51,611 bases of DNA from an uncultured Prevotella sp. (GCA_905235835.1 CAJONQ010000003.1:1-51611); one strand, 5' to 3'. Numbered from the stretch's first letter, positions 42,179-51,611 are shown. Notes: generated from the letters alone by a model not told the origin. A program made the numbers and translations.

Positions 42179-45100
42179 ATGAAACGCCTATGCATCCTAC
42201 TACTGACCAGTTGCCTGCTTCTCCCCGCGGCGGCTCAGAAGATAGTCCTCCATCAGTTTACCACTGCCGACGGGTTATCGGACAACTCGGCGCTCTGTGC
42301 CCTGCGTGACAGTTACGGGCTGCTCTGGGTAGGCACGGAGAATGGGTTGAATTATTTCGACGGACACCAGGTACAGCCCTGGCGCGACGTGCTGACCCAG
42401 GCAAACAGCGCCGGGACGAATACCGTCATGTCGCTTTTCGAGCACGACCGTAATATCTGGATGGGCGGCATATCGGGAGTTTACGTGTACGACCGCCGGC
42501 AGAATCGCTGCAGCCGCTTCAGCAAGCATACCCGCTATGGTGTGACCATCAGTTCTGCCGTACCCCATATTTTCGAGACCGACAACCGGCTGGTGTGGTT
42601 TCTCACGCAGGGTCAGGGCATCTTCGTCTACGATATTCAGAACGACAGTCTGTGGCAGGACAGCCGTCACGGCAGTTTCTTCACCGACGCGACAGTGGGT
42701 GCCGATGGACTGGTCTATGCCGTCACCCTCAACAAGATGCTGACGGTCTTCCGTTCCAACGGACAGTTCTTGCGGGAGTACGCGCTGCCTGACAGTCCTC
42801 TCGACAAGAATCCTGTCTGCATCACCAGTACGCAAGGGGGCTTGTGGATGGTCAGCAACACCAGTCTGCTGCACCTTGGAGCCAACGGTGTCGAGCAAAA
42901 GGCTAACGCCCCTGCCTTGGGTGCCATACACAGTCTGGTGTCCGACCGCCAGGGGAATCTGTTCATGGGCAGCGACAAAGGTGTGTCGCGCTATACTCCG
43001 TCGACAGGACAACTGGTGTCCGTCTGTCAGTCCAACGACAGTCATACGGCACTGACCGACAATCAGGTAAACCGTCTGGTATGGGACGCCGACAGTACCC
43101 TGCTGGTACTGACCCGTATGGGGGGTGTAAATATGTTGCGCGTCAATGAGCGTAACTTCGTCTTTGTCCCCCTGCCTGACGAGTCTGCCCGCACAGGTCG
43201 CAACATCGTCCGCGCTCTATGCCGCGGTTCCCATGACGAGCTGTGGATAGGAACCGACCAAGGCCTGTATCGGGGCGACTACGAGAAACGGCAGATCACG
43301 CACTACGCCCCCGACCGCCTGCCCTATGAGATCACGTCACTCATGATGGATGCCGGCGACCTCTGGATCGGCACGCGCCACCACGGCATCCGTGTACTCA
43401 ATGTGGAGACGGGACAATTAACGGCATACACTTTCTCATCTAACATCCCCTATACCCTGCCCAGCAACGAGATCAACAGCATCTTCCGAACCAGTCAGGG
43501 CGACATCTACGTGCTCACCGACTGGGGACTGAACCGTTTTGACCGCTCCAACGGCAACTTCTACAGTTATGCCAACATCTCTTCCATGACCTCGTTCGTA
43601 TGTATGCAGGAGGCAGGAGATCACTGGCTCTGGGCATCGTCCAGCAACTACGGCTTATACTGCAAGCGGACCGCTGACGGCTTGTTTGAGAGGTTTATCT
43701 CGAAGACCATTGACCAACAGACCGTCGTCGTGATGCATAAGGATGGCATGGGCGACCTCTGGGCAGCCACCATCGGGGGCGGACTATACCGCTACAACAG
43801 TCAGCAGGGAGACTTTGAGCGATACGACCAGGAAGGCACCATCCTATACGACCAGCCCATCTGGTTTATCGAGGAGGACAACCGCCACATCCTCTGGTTA
43901 GGTACACCTGCAGGCATTGTGCGCATCAGTCCCTCGCGTGACATCCTGAGTCTGCAGGCGTATGGAAACTTACAGAACCTCGATGTCACACAGACGCAGC
44001 TTTCATCGTGTATCTACGGTCATGGCTATGTGCTCTTTGGCGGTAACGGCGGCTTCTACCGCTTTTCCGTGACGGAGATGCAGCAGGAGAGTGTACGGCA
44101 GCATGTCTATGTCGACGGCATCTCCTTCCCCTTTGCCGACGACAGCGACGCTAAACTCCGCGAGTTAGGTCTCGACGTTCCGCTATACACACGCTCCTAT
44201 ATAGAACTGCCTTACCGCAACAACTCGTTTACACTGCATTTCGCATCGGCACGCTACAGTGGTATGGCACAGGCACGGTATGAGTATATGATGGAAGGCT
44301 TCGACCACTCCTGGGCAAACGGCACCTTCACCCCCGAGGCAACCTACGCCAATCTGCCGCCGGGCACCTACACCTTCCTGCTGCGCCGTGTCGGTCAAAC
44401 CGACCCGGACAGTATGGCACGAATCGGCATCACCATTCTGGCACCCTGGTATCGGACATGGCTCGCGTACCTTATTTATATATTAATGGCAGGTCTTGCC
44501 GCCTATTACATCTACTACCGCGCCCAACACCGCCTAAAGCGCAGTTACCAACGCAAGATGAAGGCTTTCCAGCAGGAGCAGGAGAAGCAGACGTTCCAGT
44601 CGAAGATACGTTTCTTCGTCGACTTGGTGCATGAGATACGCACACCGCTCACACTCATCAATCTACCGCTGGAGGAGATGGAGAACAGCCAGTTGTCAGA
44701 CGAGAACAGACAGCACACACAGTCCATACGCCGTAACATGAACTACCTGCTGGGCATCACCAACCAGTTGCTCGACTTCCAGAAACAGGAGAATGGCGGC
44801 ATCTCGCTCATGCGACGGTCCGCAGACCTCTGCCGCATGCTGGACGACATCTACCTGCAGTTCCAGGACGCCGTCAATGCGCAAGGCAAGCACCTCTCTC
44901 TGCTGGTGCCCAACGAGCCGGTGGTGGCTGTCGTTGACAGCGACAAGCTGTTCAAGGTGATGATGAACCTTGTAGGCAATGCCGTGAAATATGCTAAGAG
45001 TAATATCGTCATCCGTCTGGAGACGACTGCCGACGACAAGATCACCATTGCGGTGATGGACGACGGTCATGGTGTCCCCCCGGAAGAGAGAGATAAGATA

Positions 45101-46147
45101 TTCGACCGCTACTACCAGATTGGCAAGGACAGCAAGGCGGCAAGCCTCGGCACGGGTCTCGGACTGTCTTACGCCAAGATGCTGGCAGAGATTCACCAGG
45201 GCGACCTGTACTATGAGGATGCCCCCGGCGGCGGCTCGTGCTTTGTGCTGGTATTGCCCGTCGGACAGGTCTCCGACAGGGAGGAGACTGCCGAAAAGAC
45301 CGTGGAGAGCAGGGAGACGGTCGACGACACGGCTCCATCCGCTCCATCCGCCCACGCTACCTTCCGCATCCTGCTGGTCGAGGACAACGAGGAACTTCTC
45401 CGTGCTACTGCCGACGCCCTGCGCCAGTGGTACAAAGTGACGAGGGCACACGACGGCACAGAGGCATTGGAGATGCTGAAATACCAGGAGGTCGATGTCG
45501 TGGTGAGCGATGTCATGATGCCTCGCATGGACGGCACCGAACTGTGTCGCCGCCTGAAGCAGGACATCAACACCTCCCATCTGCCCGTCATCCTGCTCAC
45601 CGCCAAGGTGACCGTCGAAGCCAAGGTGGAGGGCATGGAGAGCGGTGCGGACATCTATATAGAGAAGCCCTTCTCCATCAAGCAGCTACACCTGCAGATC
45701 GAGAACCTGCTGCGCCTGCGCCAGCAGTTCTACGAGCGTATGCGCAGCATCGACGGATTCCATACGGTGGGCGACACCGACACCACACCGTTAGGTCTCA
45801 ACCAGCAAAACCTTCAGTTTGTGGAGCGCCTGCAGAAGTTCGTGGAGGAGAACATGCGCGATGAGGAGTTCTCCATTGACACACTCGCCGAGCAACTCAA
45901 TATGAGCCGCAGCAGTTTCTACCGTAAGATCAAGGCACTTACCGGTCTGGCACCCAACGACTACCTGAAGACAGCCCGTATGAACCAGGCTGCCAGACTG
46001 CTCCGGGAGGGGTTGCGCCCGTCAGAGGTCTGCGAGCGTGTCGGCTTCACCAGCAGCAGTTACTTCGCCAAGTGCTTCCGTGCCCAGTTTGGTTGTCTTC
46101 CAAAGGAATATACCGCAGCCCCAGACGGCGGCTCCACTGCTGTTTGA
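42179..46147 (+). CDS. Hybrid two-component system sensor/regulator (HTCS)
   Basis: The 1322-aa one-protein regulator senses a sugar in the periplasm and controls transcription in the cytoplasm. After the signal sequence (about 1-20) come two seven-bladed propeller regions made of repeats such as LLWVGTENGLNYFDG and LWIGTDQGLYRG, a Y_Y_Y domain (about 680-755) and one membrane segment (about 761-783). The kinase has His818 in LVHEIRTPL and an ATPase domain with GLGLSYAKMLAEIHQG. The receiver domain (about 1062-1180) has Asp1111 in VVSDVMMPRMDG. An AraC-type DNA-binding domain (about 1215-1322) ends it. It is divergent from the EEP fusion gene and probably regulates that gene, its downstream neighbours and possibly the GH127 operon. 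Confidence 0.95.
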   Translation: MKRLCILLLTSCLLLPAAAQKIVLHQFTTADGLSDNSALCALRDSYGLLWVGTENGLNYFDGHQVQPWRDVLTQANSAGTNTVMSLFEHDRNIWMGGISGVYVYDRRQNRCSRFSKHTRYGVTISSAVPHIFETDNRLVWFLTQGQGIFVYDIQNDSLWQDSRHGSFFTDATVGADGLVYAVTLNKMLTVFRSNGQFLREYALPDSPLDKNPVCITSTQGGLWMVSNTSLLHLGANGVEQKANAPALGAIHSLVSDRQGNLFMGSDKGVSRYTPSTGQLVSVCQSNDSHTALTDNQVNRLVWDADSTLLVLTRMGGVNMLRVNERNFVFVPLPDESARTGRNIVRALCRGSHDELWIGTDQGLYRGDYEKRQITHYAPDRLPYEITSLMMDAGDLWIGTRHHGIRVLNVETGQLTAYTFSSNIPYTLPSNEINSIFRTSQGDIYVLTDWGLNRFDRSNGNFYSYANISSMTSFVCMQEAGDHWLWASSSNYGLYCKRTADGLFERFISKTIDQQTVVVMHKDGMGDLWAATIGGGLYRYNSQQGDFERYDQEGTILYDQPIWFIEEDNRHILWLGTPAGIVRISPSRDILSLQAYGNLQNLDVTQTQLSSCIYGHGYVLFGGNGGFYRFSVTEMQQESVRQHVYVDGISFPFADDSDAKLRELGLDVPLYTRSYIELPYRNNSFTLHFASARYSGMAQARYEYMMEGFDHSWANGTFTPEATYANLPPGTYTFLLRRVGQTDPDSMARIGITILAPWYRTWLAYLIYILMAGLAAYYIYYRAQHRLKRSYQRKMKAFQQEQEKQTFQSKIRFFVDLVHEIRTPLTLINLPLEEMENSQLSDENRQHTQSIRRNMNYLLGITNQLLDFQKQENGGISLMRRSADLCRMLDDIYLQFQDAVNAQGKHLSLLVPNEPVVAVVDSDKLFKVMMNLVGNAVKYAKSNIVIRLETTADDKITIAVMDDGHGVPPEERDKIFDRYYQIGKDSKAASLGTGLGLSYAKMLAEIHQGDLYYEDAPGGGSCFVLVLPVGQVSDREETAEKTVESRETVDDTAPSAPSAHATFRILLVEDNEELLRATADALRQWYKVTRAHDGTEALEMLKYQEVDVVVSDVMMPRMDGTELCRRLKQDINTSHLPVILLTAKVTVEAKVEGMESGADIYIEKPFSIKQLHLQIENLLRLRQQFYERMRSIDGFHTVGDTDTTPLGLNQQNLQFVERLQKFVEENMRDEEFSIDTLAEQLNMSRSSFYRKIKALTGLAPNDYLKTARMNQAARLLREGLRPSEVCERVGFTSSSYFAKCFRAQFGCLPKEYTAAPDGGSTAV

Positions 46148-46202
46148 ACAGATTTTATCCTACTCTGAACCGTTTTTTTCGCTGCCTCTTCTATCCAATT
46201 AC

Positions 46203-46210
46203 TACCTTTG
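46203..46210 (+). promoter_or_regulatory. Promoter -7 box for galM
   Basis: TACCTTTG matches TAnnTTTG, 28 bp before the ATG at 46239. It indicates expression separate from the regulator. Confidence 0.55.
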
Positions 46211-46238
46211 CAAGCAAAACCTAAATGTATTTGGATTT

Positions 46239-47408
46239 ATGAAGAGAACCCCGCTATTCGCCACATTACTGTCGGCATTCGCACTACTGATGTCCTGTCA
46301 GAAGTCATCCGTTCAATTGACACAGTCAGGACTGAACCCGACAGATTTCGACACCGTCATCAACGAGAAACCTGTGCACCTCTACACCCTCACCAACCGG
46401 CAGGGCATGGAAGTATGCGTCACCAACTATGGCGGACGTATCGTCAGCATCATGGCGCCCGACCGTCAAGGGAACATGCAGGATGTCGTGCTGGGCTACG
46501 ACCGCGTCAGCCGCTATGCGGACATAGAGGGGTCACCCAGTGACTTCGGCGCAGCCATCGGACGTTACGCCAACCGCATCAACCAGGGACGTATCACGGT
46601 CGGCGACAGCACCATCCAACTGCCACAGAACAACTATGGGCACTGTCTTCACGGCGGACCTACCGGCTGGCAGTATCAGGTCTACGACGCCGAACAGGTG
46701 GGCGACAGCGTACTGATCCTGACGATGCACTCGCCCGACGGAGACAATCATTTCCCTGGCAATGTGACGGCAAAAGTGACTTATACGCTGACATCTCAGA
46801 ACGATATAGACATTCGCTATGAGGCAACCACCGACCGGCAGACGGTCATCAACATGACCAACCACTCCTACTTCAACCTCAACGGCGACCCGTCGCGGGC
46901 TGCAACCGACATGGTGCTTTACATCAATGCCGACCGCTTCACGCCCACTGACACCACCTATATGCCCACGGGCGAGGTGCGCCCCGTGGAGGGTACTCCC
47001 ATGGACTTCCGCCAGCCTACCGCCCTCAGCGAGCGTATCCCACAGACCGGCTACGACCAGATCAAGTATGCCGGCGAGGGTCTCGACCACAACTGGTGTC
47101 TCAATACGTATGCCGACGGCAAGGGCGACGACACCCAGGTGGCGGCAAGTCTCTTCTCTCCCAAGACAGGCATTCTTTTAGAGGTACTCACCGACGAGCC
47201 TGGCATTCAGGTGTACAGCGGCAACTTCCTCGGCACCAGCACCGTCAGCGGCAAGCGTGACATCGTCTATCCCAAACAGGCTGCTGTCTGCTTGGAGACA
47301 CAGCACTATCCCGACTCTCCCAACCATCCCGAGTGGGCTTCGCCGTGGCTAAGCCCGGAGGACACCTACAGGAGTCATTGCACCTATCGTTTCTCTGTCA
47401 TCAAATAG
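46239..47408 (+). CDS. galM: Aldose 1-epimerase, lipoprotein form
   Basis: The 389-aa mutarotase interconverts alpha and beta anomers of aldoses. It has a lipobox (LLMSC, Cys20), so it acts at the envelope rather than in the cytoplasm. The active site is complete: His138 (HCLHGGP), His209 (TNHSYFNL) and the base Glu320 (LTDEPGIQ). The frame is open back into the regulator gene, but the ATG at 46239 gives a proper lipoprotein signal and follows a promoter box. It would speed use of freshly released sugars before or during import. Confidence 0.92.
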   Translation: MKRTPLFATLLSAFALLMSCQKSSVQLTQSGLNPTDFDTVINEKPVHLYTLTNRQGMEVCVTNYGGRIVSIMAPDRQGNMQDVVLGYDRVSRYADIEGSPSDFGAAIGRYANRINQGRITVGDSTIQLPQNNYGHCLHGGPTGWQYQVYDAEQVGDSVLILTMHSPDGDNHFPGNVTAKVTYTLTSQNDIDIRYEATTDRQTVINMTNHSYFNLNGDPSRAATDMVLYINADRFTPTDTTYMPTGEVRPVEGTPMDFRQPTALSERIPQTGYDQIKYAGEGLDHNWCLNTYADGKGDDTQVAASLFSPKTGILLEVLTDEPGIQVYSGNFLGTSTVSGKRDIVYPKQAAVCLETQHYPDSPNHPEWASPWLSPEDTYRSHCTYRFSVIK

Positions 47409-47465
47409 TGATACAATACAACCATACTATCAATATTTTATTAATTTAATTAAACAACAACGTTT

Positions 47466-50400
47466 ATGAAGAAAATTTATCTTATTTTAGTTGCTGTGCT
47501 GATGAGTCTCTCGACCTCGGCACAGACTGTCGTTGTCGTTCCGGACATTTCGAAGTACACAGGTACGGAGCAGTATGTCTACAACGAGGCGGACGGCAAG
47601 ACGTACGTCCGCAACAACATCGGTGCCTACGAGCTCTACGGTCTCTATGAAGAAGTGAATACGCTGAAAGTAAAGAGTGCTACAGGAGAAACGCAAGTGG
47701 ACTACCTCATGTCCACCAATGATGCTTATATCAACTTAGGATACATCCCTAAGAAGAACACAAAGATTGAGGCAGTCTTTGAGGCTCAAAAAGATGGCGA
47801 TTGGCTGGCACTCTACGGCAACAGTTTCCAGGCAAACACAAGAAAGGTGAATGACCAAGATGTAGAATTCCCCGGAACGGCAGACCCGACAAATTTTTCA
47901 GCGGGCAACGGCTGGAAGCATAGCCTTGCATTGTTCCCTAACAATGGAATGATGAACATGGTTAATATTGACATTAACTTCAAGGAAAAGGGCGAACTCG
48001 ATGACTCCCAGATTTTCAACACGAAAATCAAGACAGTTCAGGATGGAGTTACAGGTTCTCTGACCGTCTATGATGAAAGTGACATCGAGATAGCATCTAT
48101 TACAGACAGTCCACTGCCAGGCGACTGCGCGACTCCTCTTTATGTCTTTGCCGTCAACAAGCACCTGCCTGTCATCGATGGTTACAACGATGACCCCAAT
48201 GCCTTTGGTGCCAATGCTGGCTATTGCTACAACAGCAAGGTAAAGCTCTATAGCCTGAAGATCTATGAGGGGTCGACGCTGAAGTACGACCTCGTACCCG
48301 TGCTGTCAGATGGTAAGGGTGCCTTGAAGGACGTTAATAGCGGCAAATTTTTCTATAATGCCAACGAAAATGGTAACTTTGTGGTGCCCGAGGAGGCAGG
48401 TATCACAGCCTATCCAGGCAAGATGGTTATCTACGAGGATAAGGTTTACAAGTACAATGATGCGTCAGAAAAGTACGAATTTGTCAGCAATGCTCAATGG
48501 TTTCCCATTGCCAACAACAACTATCAGGACATGAATAACTGGGTGACGAACAACGATCACATGGGTATATTCAAGGACAAGTGGACGAAGACAGAGAATG
48601 GCTACAAGATTGATCCATATGTTGGTACTGGCGGTCACGAGCCTCTGATGATAAAGATTGACAGCGAGAAAGGTAACGTCTATAATTATTCGTTCACTTC
48701 AAGTTGGGGAGCATACAACTCCTGGCACAACACAGAGATGCACGCCTACGTTTGCAACTTCTGGGACTTGGGCACACAGGAGTCAGGTCTTGAAGTCAGT
48801 GGCAGCGTATTGGCTACGCAGACATTCTCATTCGACGGTGGCGAGAATGTACCATTCTCACTTGACTTCGTAGCCGACAGAGATGACCAGACCTTAGTGT
48901 TCCAGTTCGGTGATGTTGATGACGGAAAGAACTTCTGGTTCGAGTTCGACAATCTGCTCGTTCAGCAAAAGAAAGGAACCGAGGAATATACTGCAGTGAA
49001 CATCTTCGGTCCGCAGATAGAGAAACTCCTCCCGGAAATAGAGGAGGCTGAACTGAACACTACTGATCCCATACAGAAAGCCCTTGACGATGCCGTGAAA
49101 GAAGCTAAGGCTTCACTCGATGGTAACAACCTCGCTGCCCAGCAAGCAGCTCTGGAGAAACTGCAGAAGGCGTTCTCCCTGGCTAAGGATGTCGACGTGA
49201 CCATCCTGCAGAAGACCATCGCTATCGCTAAGGCTGAGGGTGTCAGCACCGCCGATGCCGAGGACTTCATCCAGAACGGCACGGAGAACAAGCTCAACAG
49301 CAAGCTCAATGCCCTGCGCGTAGCACGCAAGGTGGCTCACATGGAGAAGGACGACGCTAAATATAAAGGCAATGCTCCTGCAGAGGCTGACTTCTATATA
49401 TATAATGTAGGTCGCAAGGCATATCTGACAAGCGGTTCCGACTGGGGTACACACGCAGCATTAGGTCTGCCAGGCTTACTGGCTACACTGGCTGAGAACG
49501 GTGATGGCTATACCATCCAGTTCCAAGAACTCAAAGAAGGCGATGCCCGCAACAGATTCCTCAATGGCAGCCCATATTGTGACGGCGCTGACGATGCCAA
49601 GGGCACATACATCTTCGAGCCAGTATCTGGCAAGCCCGGTGTCTATAACATCAAGGACAGCAGCCGTGGCTATCTGGCATTCGATCCAGATGGTGATGTT
49701 GACGGCGGCGGCTTAAAGGACTTCAACACAGTTACCGCTTTGTGGACTACTCCTGAGAACGAGGATGCCGAGTGGATGCTCGTGACGAAGGAAGACCGTG
49801 AGGCACAGTTGGATAACGCTACAGCAGAGAATGGTGTGGATGTATCATACCTCATCAAAAATGCAAGCTTCAACAAGTATGCTGACTTAGGTCAATGGTC
49901 TGGCATCAACCAAAGCAACCAGTTTGGTCGCCGAGAGTTCGGTGACAAGAACACCGAGCACTATCATAGCGATGAAGAAGAAACAACGTTCAGTCTGAAT
50001 CAGGAAATCACACTGCCTAGGGAAGGATGGTACGAACTGACCGTACAGGCTTACTTCCGCGATGGTGATATCAATCCGTATATAGAGAGTGTGACGGACG
50101 AAACATTGGCAGCAGAAGCAGGAGCAGTGTTATATTTTGGTACGAATGCTGAAACACCATTGAAGTATATCCACGAAGAAGCTGACAAAGCTCCAGGCGA
50201 GGGTACCGACACCGAGATCGGTAACATTCCCGACGGCGAAGATGGTATGTATCAGGCATCGAAGTTCTTCGAGAACGGTCTTTATGTTAACTCTCTGTTG
50301 TTCAAGGCTGATGCAGCCGACTTAGTAGGAGGTGTCATTGGTATTGATGAGCTGGAGGTCCGCAACGGCAGTTGGATTGTAGCCGACAACTTCCGTCTGA

Positions 50401-50573
50401 AGTACTACGGCAATGGTGAGGAGCCTGACATCACAGGTATCGAGACTGTGAAGACCGACGGTGAGACAACGACGACCGCTTCGCCCATCATCTTCAACCT
50501 TGCCGGTCAGAGACTGTCAAGCCCACGGAAGGGTATCAATATCATCAACGGCAAAAAGATCGTGATGAAATGA
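47466..50573 (+). CDS. Large secreted protein with lectin-like modules and T9SS-type tail
   Basis: The 1035-aa protein has a signal peptide (about 1-20). Residues about 55-305 resemble a LamG/concanavalin A-like lectin domain, with YINLGYIPKKNTKIE and KLYSLKIYEGSTL followed by a GKFFYNANENGNF segment. A beta-sandwich (about 340-510), an Ala/Lys-rich helical stretch (about 520-635), a trefoil-like segment (FYIYNVGRKAYLTS, about 640-770) and another beta-sandwich follow. The end (FNLAGQRLSS...GINIINGKKIVMK) matches the short sorting tails of Prevotella type IX cargo. No catalytic site is recognised; it may bind the polysaccharide at the surface. It follows galM after 57 bp and ends at a strong terminator. 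Confidence 0.78.
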   Translation: MKKIYLILVAVLMSLSTSAQTVVVVPDISKYTGTEQYVYNEADGKTYVRNNIGAYELYGLYEEVNTLKVKSATGETQVDYLMSTNDAYINLGYIPKKNTKIEAVFEAQKDGDWLALYGNSFQANTRKVNDQDVEFPGTADPTNFSAGNGWKHSLALFPNNGMMNMVNIDINFKEKGELDDSQIFNTKIKTVQDGVTGSLTVYDESDIEIASITDSPLPGDCATPLYVFAVNKHLPVIDGYNDDPNAFGANAGYCYNSKVKLYSLKIYEGSTLKYDLVPVLSDGKGALKDVNSGKFFYNANENGNFVVPEEAGITAYPGKMVIYEDKVYKYNDASEKYEFVSNAQWFPIANNNYQDMNNWVTNNDHMGIFKDKWTKTENGYKIDPYVGTGGHEPLMIKIDSEKGNVYNYSFTSSWGAYNSWHNTEMHAYVCNFWDLGTQESGLEVSGSVLATQTFSFDGGENVPFSLDFVADRDDQTLVFQFGDVDDGKNFWFEFDNLLVQQKKGTEEYTAVNIFGPQIEKLLPEIEEAELNTTDPIQKALDDAVKEAKASLDGNNLAAQQAALEKLQKAFSLAKDVDVTILQKTIAIAKAEGVSTADAEDFIQNGTENKLNSKLNALRVARKVAHMEKDDAKYKGNAPAEADFYIYNVGRKAYLTSGSDWGTHAALGLPGLLATLAENGDGYTIQFQELKEGDARNRFLNGSPYCDGADDAKGTYIFEPVSGKPGVYNIKDSSRGYLAFDPDGDVDGGGLKDFNTVTALWTTPENEDAEWMLVTKEDREAQLDNATAENGVDVSYLIKNASFNKYADLGQWSGINQSNQFGRREFGDKNTEHYHSDEEETTFSLNQEITLPREGWYELTVQAYFRDGDINPYIESVTDETLAAEAGAVLYFGTNAETPLKYIHEEADKAPGEGTDTEIGNIPDGEDGMYQASKFFENGLYVNSLLFKADAADLVGGVIGIDELEVRNGSWIVADNFRLKYYGNGEEPDITGIETVKTDGETTTTASPIIFNLAGQRLSSPRKGINIINGKKIVMK

Positions 50574-50618
50574 GAACATAACTCCCACCTATATTAATTA
50601 GGAAGGGAAAAAATGAGA

Positions 50619-50660
50619 TAAACCCCGAAAGTCATACAAAATGCTTTCGGGGTTTACTTA
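50619..50660 (+). terminator. Intrinsic terminator after the T9SS-type cargo gene
   Basis: AAACCCCGAAAG (50620-50631) and CTTTCGGGGTTT (50644-50655) form a perfect 12-bp stem with a 12-base loop. The right arm ends in TTT but the run is short. Confidence 0.8.
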
Positions 50661-50720
50661 TATGAGTAGAATTTATCCTTATTTGGTCAATATGTTGCAA
50701 TAAAGATGCTTGATTTTCCT

Positions 50721-50728
50721 TAACTTTG
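50721..50728 (+). promoter_or_regulatory. Promoter -7 box for the metallophosphoesterase gene
   Basis: TAACTTTG matches TAnnTTTG, 53 bp before the ATG at 50782. Confidence 0.5.
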
Positions 50729-50781
50729 CAACCAAATCAATAACATTTTTTCTATTATTTAACGCAAAAACAGTTTACTAT

Positions 50782-51611
50782 ATGAAACGTTTTTTACCTA
50801 CAATCCTGTCTGCACTGCTCACTTTGCAGGTTATGGCGCAGACAGTTGGCGATAAACCGATACTTACCATCGGCTGTATCTCCGACTTCCACTGTGAGAA
50901 GAGTCTCGTGCAGACCAGCGACCCTACGAAAGTGCAACTACGCGGCTCCGTGCCTATAATATTTCAGAAGATGGCACAGGACGAGGACGTTGACATCATC
51001 CTCGTGGGCGGCGACTGCACCAGCGAGGCAGAGGTGAAGCAGGAGGTGTGGCAGGCTGTCAAGGAGCTGATGCAGACCACCATCCGCGGCGCCTTCAAGG
51101 ACGGCAAGAAGACACCAGTGCTCTACGTGGCGGGCAACCACGAGTACGAGCTGTCCGAGAAAAGCAATGGCAAGAGGAAATACAACTCCGCCGACTATTA
51201 CACCTACCCCATGAAACAGGACGTGGGCGAACTCGCCGAGGGCGAGTACACCACGGAGACCATCGACTTCAGCGGCGGTTCGCAGCAGGTGATGAGTGCC
51301 TACCACTACAACGTCTATGGCTTCGACTTCGTGGGACTCAACTGCGGCAAGTACAGTTTCGACTGGTCGGACGACTACCAGTACCCCATCGCCTCTGTGG
51401 AATGGGTGGACAAGAAACTCGACGAGATCTACAAGGACGACCCCGACAAGACGGTGTTCTTCTTCCTGCATATCCCGTTCAACGACTCCAACAGCCTGCG
51501 CTTCTATGACAAGGGACTGAAGGACAACGAGTCGTCACGCAAGCTGAAGGCGGCACTGAGCAAGCACCCCAACCTCATCATGCTCTACGGTCACGACCAC
51601 GGCGGCGACCG
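50782..51611 (+). CDS. Exported calcineurin-like metallophosphoesterase, cut by window edge
   Basis: At least 276 residues are present; the gene runs off the right edge. A signal peptide (about 1-20) is followed by the full set of two-metal phosphoesterase motifs: SDFHCE (Asp35, His37), GGDCTS (Asp78), AGNHEYE (Asn119, His120), FLHIPF and YGHDHGG at the end of the window. The enzyme hydrolyses phosphomonoesters or phosphodiesters outside the cytoplasm. It is a second exported phosphoesterase in this region, next to the EEP fusion, suggesting a phosphorylated substrate. The downstream part is unknown. Confidence 0.88.
   Translation, partial: MKRFLPTILSALLTLQVMAQTVGDKPILTIGCISDFHCEKSLVQTSDPTKVQLRGSVPIIFQKMAQDEDVDIILVGGDCTSEAEVKQEVWQAVKELMQTTIRGAFKDGKKTPVLYVAGNHEYELSEKSNGKRKYNSADYYTYPMKQDVGELAEGEYTTETIDFSGGSQQVMSAYHYNVYGFDFVGLNCGKYSFDWSDDYQYPIASVEWVDKKLDEIYKDDPDKTVFFFLHIPFNDSNSLRFYDKGLKDNESSRKLKAALSKHPNLIMLYGHDHGGD

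Noticed and set aside
44696..45580. 294-codon minus-strand frame inside the hybrid regulator
   Set aside because: It mirrors the kinase and receiver coding region in high-GC DNA, where long opposite frames are expected.

Overview
The window looks like chromosome from a Prevotella/Segatella-type member of the Bacteroidales. Several things support this: repeated TAnnTTTG promoter boxes with few strong ribosome binding sites, a short (287 aa) primary sigma factor, pyrophosphate-dependent phosphofructokinase, the lipoprotein outer-membrane factor TamL next to TamB, a one-protein hybrid two-component regulator, and secreted proteins whose C-terminal tails look like type IX secretion signals. No phage, transposase or CRISPR array is visible.

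Layout. 1-462: gene-poor stretch with five tandem 22-bp repeats and a strong inverted repeat. 463-3003 (-): pfp and a membrane-anchored GH25 lysozyme-like protein. 3200-9821 (+): tight run of a small unknown protein, a lysophospholipid acyltransferase-like enzyme, a large exported amidase-like protein with an inserted golvesin-type domain, a small unknown protein, a YgiQ-type radical SAM protein and a PP2C-like protein. 9869-9945: tRNA-Arg(TCT). 10087-11495 (-): uxaC, broken by a one-base frameshift near its 3' end. 11681-17741 (+): GH51 arabinofuranosidase, type I asparaginase, a lipoprotein HtrA/DegQ-like protease, the primary sigma factor and a small exported protein. 17782-23690 (-): an aromatic-acid unit (iorA, iorB, aminotransferase, joined by ATGA overlaps), then mtaB with a family 2 glycosyltransferase. 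23958-24119 (+): a 53-aa lipoprotein. 24222-31947 (-): tamL, tamB and an RluA-type pseudouridine synthase.

32101 to the right edge is a carbohydrate-use region. On the minus strand a probable operon runs ROK kinase, secreted protein with duplicated beta-sandwich domains, GH127 beta-L-arabinofuranosidase, FucP-like MFS permease. An acyltransferase-3 gene is divergent from it. A 977-aa exported protein joins an endonuclease/exonuclease/phosphatase (EEP) domain to an apparent glycosidase-like barrel, and is divergent from a 1322-aa hybrid sensor/regulator. The regulator is followed by a lipoprotein aldose 1-epimerase, a 1035-aa T9SS-type cargo protein with lectin-like modules, and a metallophosphoesterase cut by the window edge. 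No SusC/SusD pair is in view, so the locus is either a non-SusCD sugar system or continues past the edge. The likely working scheme (inference) is extracellular cleavage by the GH127 and the EEP fusion, import by the MFS permease, mutarotation by GalM and phosphorylation by the ROK kinase, under the hybrid regulator.

The most notable items are the EEP-glycosidase-like fusion beside the regulator, the palindrome over the rpoD promoter, the palindrome just before tamB, two promoters that seem to produce leaderless mRNAs, the 22-bp repeats, and the uxaC frameshift.
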